Part shown: one piece after another, positions 15,618 through 19,656 of the stretch
Numbering within the stretch: the first letter of the stretch is position 1
Layout: each line of letters starts with the position of its first letter
Assembly (NCBI GenBank): GCA_937925455.1
Contig: CALEWF010000276.1
Span: 1 to 19,656 of the forward strand
Length of the DNA stretch: 19,656 nt
Reading direction: 5' to 3'
DNA from: an uncultured Flavobacteriales bacterium
Lineage (GTDB): Bacteria > Bacteroidota > Bacteroidia > CAIKAF01
Program-made: the position numbers and the translations under genes
The notes under the pieces: generated by a model
What the model was told of the DNA's origin: nothing
Database searches by the model: none
The model's input: only the letters and a program-made list of their open reading frames with translations

Positions 15618-16425
15618 GGTCTTCCAGATTCACTAATTTTTTAGATGCATCTATGCGTGTCATATTATTTTTCTGCAGCACTTCGCGGGCCAGGTCTAAA
15701 TAACTTTGTGCCCCTTTCGACTCTGCATCATACATTATCACTGATTCGCCAAAACTGGGCGCTTCTCCCAAGGTAGTATTACGGGAGATGATGGTTTCAA
15801 AAACCATATCTTGAAAATGTGTGCGTACATCTTCCACTACCTGATTTGACAAACGGAGGCGTTTGTCGTACATGGTAAGTAAGATGCCTTCAATTTCCAA
15901 TTCAGGATTCAACCTGGTTTGAACAATTTTAATGGTATTGAGCAATTTACCTAAACCTTCAAGGGCAAAATATTCGCATTGCACTGGAATAATTACCGAG
16001 TCGGAAGCAGCCAGTGCATTTACAGTAATCAAACCCAACGAAGGCGAACAATCAATAATGATAAAATCATAATCATCCTTGATTTTATCCAGCACCACCT
16101 TCATCATTTTTTCACGGTTAGGCATGTTGATTAATTCAATTTCTGCCCCCACCAAATCAATGTGTGCCGGAATAATATCCAGGTTGGGAGTTTTGGTTTG
16201 AAGGATGATATCTTTAGGGTTTACTTCATTTAAGATGCATTCGTAGATACTAGTCTTAATGGTTTTTTGATCAAACCCCACCCCTGATGTGGCATTGGCC
16301 TGCGGATCGGCATCAATAATCAGCGTTTTGTATTCCAGCACAGCCAGTCCGGCTGAAAGGTTAATGGCGGTGGTTGTTTTGCCTACCCCCCCTTTTTGGT
16401 TTGCAATTGAAATAATTTTTCCCAT
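15607..16425 (-). CDS. parA: Chromosome partitioning ATPase ParA (Soj family)
   Basis: Deviant Walker A ATPase that binds DNA non-specifically and moves ParB-parS complexes. The 272-residue product shows KGGVGKTT (11-18) with both signature lysines, DADPQANAT (38-46) and the Walker B-like IIIDCSPSLGL (122-132). There is no N-terminal DNA-binding extension, so it is the short chromosomal type rather than a plasmid type with an extra helix-turn-helix. The reading frame ends inside parB. A promoter-like box lies about 68 bp upstream, so parA-parB is most likely a two-gene operon. Confidence 0.96.
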   Translation of the reverse strand: MGKIISIANQKGGVGKTTTAINLSAGLAVLEYKTLIIDADPQANATSGVGFDQKTIKTSIYECILNEVNPKDIILQTKTPNLDIIPAHIDLVGAEIELINMPNREKMMKVVLDKIKDDYDFIIIDCSPSLGLITVNALAASDSVIIPVQCEYFALEGLGKLLNTIKIVQTRLNPELEIEGILLTMYDKRLRLSNQVVEDVRTHFQDMVFETIISRNTTLGEAPSFGESVIMYDAESKGAQSYLDLAREVLQKNNMTRIDASKKLVNLEDHDK

Positions 16426-16492
16426 TTTCTACATTCAATAATTATTTATGGCCAAATTTGAACTAAATTTGAATGACCTTGTTTTTGTGTCT

Positions 16493-16500
16493 CAAAGGTA
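16493..16500 (-). promoter_or_regulatory. -7 box of the parA-parB promoter
   Basis: The minus strand reads TACCTTTG, an exact TAnnTTTG match. Initiation near 16487 gives a leader of about 60 nt before the parA ATG at 16425. No clear -33 TTG is seen at the standard distance. Confidence 0.5.
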
Positions 16501-16553
16501 CTATAACAAAAGCGGAGTGCAGGATAATACACCTTTCTATTTTTTAACACCAC

Positions 16554-16561
16554 GTTAGTTT
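16554..16561 (+). promoter_or_regulatory. Weak -7-like box before the FMN reductase gene
   Basis: TTAGTTTG matches TAnnTTTG at five of the six fixed positions and lies 15 bp before the ATG at 16577. Together with the box at 16493-16500 it would give divergent transcription from this 151-bp gap. The match is imperfect and could be chance. Confidence 0.3.
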
Positions 16562-16576
16562 GAATTAACAAAAATC

Positions 16577-17101
16577 ATGATTACTATAATCTCTGGAACG
16601 CATCGAAAAGATAACTTAACTATCAGGTTTTCTGAATATTACTTCAACTCAATTAAAGATAAAGGTGAAGAAGTTCGGCTTTTAGACCTCAGAACCCTTC
16701 CAAGTGGCTTCTTTTTAGATAATTCCATTTTTGGAGCAGCTTCTGAGGAAGTTGATAAGCTGTTGAAAACATACTTCGTTTCAGCTGACAAATTCATATT
16801 TATTCTGCCGGAATATAACGGTAGTTTTCCGGGAATTGTAAAAATGCTGATTGACTCGATTGAACCTGCAGTATTCAAAGAAAAAAAAGCTGCACTTGTA
16901 GGAATATCGAGTGGTAGAGCCGGTAATTTAAGAGGCATGGAACATTTTACGGGCATACTACATTACTTAGATGTACATGTATTACCCTACAAACTACCTA
17001 TATCGAGAATTTCCACCCTGATGGATGAAAATAAAACCATTGTAGATGCTGAAACCCTTCGGGTGATGGAACTTCAGATTGAAAAGTTCATTCGCTACTG
17101 A
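16577..17101 (+). CDS. NADPH-dependent FMN reductase-like flavoprotein
   Basis: Soluble flavodoxin-fold oxidoreductase of the NADPH-dependent FMN reductase superfamily; members reduce flavins, quinones or azo compounds, and the substrate cannot be told here. The 174-residue product starts with a beta strand and the phosphate-binding loop SGTHRKDNLTIR (6-17), has the flavin-site motif PEYNGSFPG (78-86) and a second glycine-rich loop SSGRAGNLRG (111-120). Length is normal for the family (about 170-200). It is the first gene of the rightward group, 81 bp before the DoxX-like gene, with no terminator between. Confidence 0.88.
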   Translation: MITIISGTHRKDNLTIRFSEYYFNSIKDKGEEVRLLDLRTLPSGFFLDNSIFGAASEEVDKLLKTYFVSADKFIFILPEYNGSFPGIVKMLIDSIEPAVFKEKKAALVGISSGRAGNLRGMEHFTGILHYLDVHVLPYKLPISRISTLMDENKTIVDAETLRVMELQIEKFIRY

Positions 17102-17182
17102 TTCGCTTTTTATCCTTACATTAGGCTATATGTTCTTTAACTGTTTTTTATTAAATTGCATAAACAATAACATGGAATTTAT

Positions 17183-17599
17183 ATGGATGAACTTCACAAT
17201 TTACTTCAATGGCATAGCTTGGGAGTAATCTTACTTATTGTTTTAGCTGTTTTATTTATTCAATCGGGCTTAGATAAAGTAACTGATTATCATGGTAACC
17301 TTGAATGGCTAAAAGGACATTTTTCTAAGTCAATATTTAAAAATATTGTGCCTCTTTTACTCATCATCATTACCATTCTGGAAGTAGCCAGCGGCTTGCT
17401 ATGTTTGGGAGGGGGGCTAATGCTTTTAGCCGGAAACGGTCCTGATGTCGGTAAATTTGGAGCAATGCTCTGCCTGATTTCTCTTGCCTGTTTATTTTTA
17501 GGACAACGAGTAGCCAAAGATTATGCCGGAGCAGCATCGCTTGTACCCTATATTTTATTAGCAGCCTCAACATTTGCTGTATTACAACTTATTTCATAA
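17183..17599 (+). CDS. DoxX-like small membrane protein
   Basis: The 138-residue product is mostly hydrophobic, with about four helices (roughly 12-28, 54-76, 92-107 and 117-136). The N-terminal pattern (a first helix followed by QSGLDKVTDYHGNLEWLKGH) resembles DoxX/DoxD-like proteins, where a conserved Gly-x-x-Lys lies just after helix 1. No cofactor ligands are visible and the function of such single-domain proteins is generally unsettled; some are linked to thiol or quinone redox chemistry. It is 30 bp upstream of the hydroxylase gene and probably co-transcribed with it. The family call is moderate; the membrane topology is firm. Confidence 0.75.
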   Translation: MDELHNLLQWHSLGVILLIVLAVLFIQSGLDKVTDYHGNLEWLKGHFSKSIFKNIVPLLLIIITILEVASGLLCLGGGLMLLAGNGPDVGKFGAMLCLISLACLFLGQRVAKDYAGAASLVPYILLAASTFAVLQLIS

Positions 17600-17629
17600 C
17601 TATAAAAATATAAGTAATAAGTAAATAGA

Positions 17630-18952
17630 ATGAGAAAAAAATGGATTCTTTTGTTAGCATTCATCCTCTTTAATAGCTGGATTTATGCACAAACTTCAAC
17701 CCCGGATGCTAAGCAAGGAAATAACATATATGCCTTGCTTACCCCCATTGCCATTTTTTTTGTTTTAATTGAAATTGGAGTAGAATTAGTAAAGAAAAAA
17801 GGAAGAATCTCGTTTCAGGAAGCTGTAGCCAACATGGGAACAGCATTAGGAAATCAAACAGTAAATGTGCTGGTAGCTGCCGGAGTGTATGTTACCTATG
17901 GGTATTTGTGGAATCATTACAGACTGTTTACAATTCCACTGAATTGGATAAATGGGATGATTTTGTTGCTTTCTATGGATTTTATTTTTTACTGGGTACA
18001 TCGTTGGGGGCATAAAATCAACATCCTATGGGCTGCTCATTCGCCACATCACAGTGCAGAAGAAATGAACTTTTTTGTAGCCTTACGAGCCAGTGTAACC
18101 CAGCGATTGGTGTCATTTCTGTTTTTTTGGCCGCTAACAATCATTGGGTTTGAACCCATGGATATTTATGTTATGTCAGCACTGCATTTATTCATTTCTT
18201 TTTTGCATCATACCGAATACATTGGCAAATTAGGCCCCATCGAATGGATATTCACAACCCCATCGCACCATCGGGTGCATCATGGAATGAATTTTAGATA
18301 CCTGGATAAAAACTATGGCGAATTTCTGATTATTTGGGACCGCTTATTTGGAAGTTTTGCTGAAGAAAAAGAAAAAATTGTTTACGGGATGTATCATGGG
18401 CCAAATACATGGAATCCTATCATCATCAATTTTCATTACTACATTTTACTATGGAAAGATGCGGTGGCTGCCCCTTACTGGTGGGACAAAATTCGTATAT
18501 GGTTTATGCCAACCGGATGGAGACCACGAGGATTGCCGAAAAAAGAACTTCAGGAAATAAATGCGGAAAATCAAGTACGATTTGTTACGCCCATGTATCA
18601 AGGAGCTAAGCCTTATTTAATCTTACAGGTAATATTTGGATTGTACTTTGTACTGCTAATTATACAAGAAAACACACCTTGGAATATCGCCGAACGTTGG
18701 GTGGGTGCCGGTTTACTCTGGTGGATGATAATCAATTGGGCCGGTATTATGGAACATAAAAAATGGGTATTAAGTTCTGAAACCTTACGTATTTTAATTA
18801 CTTCTGTGTTATTTATTCATTTTCAGGAATGGGGTATCATCAGCGTTCAAGGGTTATTATCCATTACCTTTTTTGCTTCATGTTTAGGTTGGACACTTTA
18901 TTTTTTCAGGCCGAATGCACCAGCAGTGGTCCCTAAAATTATACATACATGA
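17630..18952 (+). CDS. Sterol desaturase/fatty acid hydroxylase family protein, alkylglycerol monooxygenase-like
   Basis: Membrane di-iron oxygenase. The 440-residue product has the full histidine set: HRWGH (124-128), HSPHH (137-141), FLHH (191-194) and HHRVHH (213-218). The sequence around the second box, WAAHSPHHSAEEMNFFVALR, and the later NYGEFLIIWDRLFGSF resemble alkylglycerol monooxygenase (ether-lipid cleaving, pterin-dependent) more than C4-sterol oxidases. The substrate is inferred only; it could be an ether lipid, sterol-like lipid or carotenoid. Residues 1-21 look like a signal peptide (ending YAQ), which is unusual before a membrane domain and may instead be the first membrane segment. 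The C-terminal third (about 325-435) has four or five further hydrophobic helices. The stop codon overlaps the tspO start by 4 bp. Confidence 0.9.
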   Translation: MRKKWILLLAFILFNSWIYAQTSTPDAKQGNNIYALLTPIAIFFVLIEIGVELVKKKGRISFQEAVANMGTALGNQTVNVLVAAGVYVTYGYLWNHYRLFTIPLNWINGMILLLSMDFIFYWVHRWGHKINILWAAHSPHHSAEEMNFFVALRASVTQRLVSFLFFWPLTIIGFEPMDIYVMSALHLFISFLHHTEYIGKLGPIEWIFTTPSHHRVHHGMNFRYLDKNYGEFLIIWDRLFGSFAEEKEKIVYGMYHGPNTWNPIIINFHYYILLWKDAVAAPYWWDKIRIWFMPTGWRPRGLPKKELQEINAENQVRFVTPMYQGAKPYLILQVIFGLYFVLLIIQENTPWNIAERWVGAGLLWWMIINWAGIMEHKKWVLSSETLRILITSVLFIHFQEWGIISVQGLLSITFFASCLGWTLYFFRPNAPAVVPKIIHT

Positions 18953-19410
18953 AAATAACCATCAGTATCATTGTTTGCCTTCTCATCGGTTATGCCGGCG
19001 GTTTTGCCACTGCATCTTCATTGAGCGATTGGTATATCGCCCTGAATAAACCGGTTTTCAATCCCCCCAACTGGGTTTTTGGCCCCGTATGGACTGTTTT
19101 ATACATCCTTATGGGTATCGCCTTGGGAATGATATGGCAACAACAACCTTCTGGTTATCGAAACATAGCTATGGTGGTATTTGCCATACAACTGGTATTA
19201 AATTTTGGATGGTCTTTTTTATTCTTTTATTTTAAAAATTTGTTGGGGGCTTTTATTGAAATAGTGATATTGTGGATTTTTATTGCCGCTTGTATTGGAT
19301 TATTTTATAAACTTAAACCAGTAGCAGCCTATCTGCTCATTCCTTACATTCTCTGGGTTACTTTTGCATCCATACTTAATTTTTCAATATATTGGCTAAA
19401 TAGAACTTAA
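18949..19410 (+). CDS. tspO: TspO/MBR family tryptophan-rich sensory protein
   Basis: Five-helix membrane protein that binds porphyrins and cholesterol-like ligands in other organisms; its bacterial role is in tetrapyrrole and stress responses. The 153-residue product has all the landmarks: LNKPVFNPPNWVFGPVWTVLY (helix 1 to 2 region, 32-52), LNFGWSFLFF (84-93) and IPYILWVTFASILN (131-144), with many Trp. The ATGA overlap with the preceding hydroxylase implies translational coupling and close stoichiometry of the two products. Confidence 0.95.
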   Translation: MKITISIIVCLLIGYAGGFATASSLSDWYIALNKPVFNPPNWVFGPVWTVLYILMGIALGMIWQQQPSGYRNIAMVVFAIQLVLNFGWSFLFFYFKNLLGAFIEIVILWIFIAACIGLFYKLKPVAAYLLIPYILWVTFASILNFSIYWLNRT

Positions 19411-19423
19411 ATTCTCAACAGTA

Positions 19424-19656
19424 ATGAAAATAAAATTCCTTTTTTTATTGTTAATTACTGGTTTTCTTGCATTAAAAAGCCATGCACAAGTACCCCCTTT
19501 TTATGAACTGTTAGCACGTATTGATAAGCATTTTACCGGTGGGATAGAAGGATGGGAAAACTATTGTAAAAAAAATCTGAATATCACCAAAGAAATTCTT
19601 GAAAATAAAGAATCTGGCGTAGTAGTTATTTCATTTTTACTGGATAAAAATGGAAA
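19424..19656 (+). CDS. Exported protein with TonB C-terminal-like domain (3' end outside window)
   Basis: A reading frame opens at 19424, 13 bp after tspO, and runs off the window after 77 codons. It starts with a typical signal peptide (MKIKFLFLLLITGFLALKSHA), then GGIEGWENYCKKNLNITKEI and GVVVISFLLDKNG, the order seen in TonB C-terminal-like domains of Bacteroidota (GG..., FL.KNL.YP, G.V.V.F.V...G). The motif order is clear but the YP of the core motif is IT here. With a signal peptide and no proline-rich arm in the visible part it is not a classical inner-membrane TonB; it may be a secreted or periplasmic relative. The remainder is needed to decide. Confidence 0.7.
   Translation, partial: MKIKFLFLLLITGFLALKSHAQVPPFYELLARIDKHFTGGIEGWENYCKKNLNITKEILENKESGVVVISFLLDKNG

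Noticed and set aside
14697..16576. A parS site close to parA-parB
   Set aside because: I looked for a TTTCACGTGAAA-type palindrome near parAB and elsewhere and found none. A CCCACGTGAA word inside actC (about 6803) lacks the matching half.
1..19656. CRISPR arrays, insertion sequences, tRNA genes or prophage genes
   Set aside because: No regularly spaced repeats, transposase motifs, cloverleaf sequences or phage proteins were seen on either strand.

Overview
The window comes from a Bacteroidota chromosome, most likely Chitinophagales/Sphingobacteriales-like; the exact family cannot be read from the sequence. The evidence is an AT-rich genome with no clear Shine-Dalgarno sequences, promoter boxes of the Bacteroidota form TAnnTTTG, an S46 dipeptidyl-peptidase, and a complete alternative complex III operon joined to aa3 oxidase genes in the arrangement typical of this phylum.

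Positions 207-11890 (minus strand) hold one long respiratory operon, transcribed actA-actB-actC-actD-actE-actF-coxB-coxA from a box at 11955-11962 and ended by a strong hairpin at 156-184. ActA-F form a quinol:cytochrome c oxidoreductase that replaces the bc1 complex. CoxB and CoxA are the CuA and haem-copper subunits of the terminal oxidase. Electrons should run quinol -> ActC/ActF membrane subunits -> ActB Fe-S clusters -> ActA/ActE c-haems -> CuA -> haem a -> haem a3/CuB -> O2. Oxidase subunits III and IV are not in the window. Two features stand out: ActA carries six CXXCH motifs (an N-terminal monohaem domain fused to the pentahaem part), and CoxB has a charged helical insert of about 50 residues inside its CuA domain.

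Positions 12165-14297 (plus strand) encode a secreted S46 serine peptidase of the DPP7 type, transcribed divergently from the operon. It converges with parB-parA (14697-16425, minus strand), the chromosome segregation pair. The 399-bp gap between the convergent genes holds the most unusual object here: a sharply bounded, roughly 66% GC, non-coding block (14341-14531) with four successive stem-loops. It is followed by a bidirectional terminator (14648-14670). It is either a dispersed palindromic repeat or a structured RNA; nothing in it matches an RNA class I recognise.

Positions 16577-19656 (plus strand) carry a row of small redox/membrane genes: an NADPH-dependent FMN reductase-like flavoprotein, a DoxX-like four-helix membrane protein, an alkylglycerol monooxygenase-like di-iron membrane hydroxylase, TspO (overlapping the hydroxylase by 4 bp), and the start of a protein with a TonB C-terminal-like domain cut off by the window edge. 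Their tight spacing suggests co-transcription of at least the last four. A shared role in membrane lipid or isoprenoid oxidation is possible but is inference.

No tRNA, rRNA, CRISPR array, transposase or phage gene was seen.
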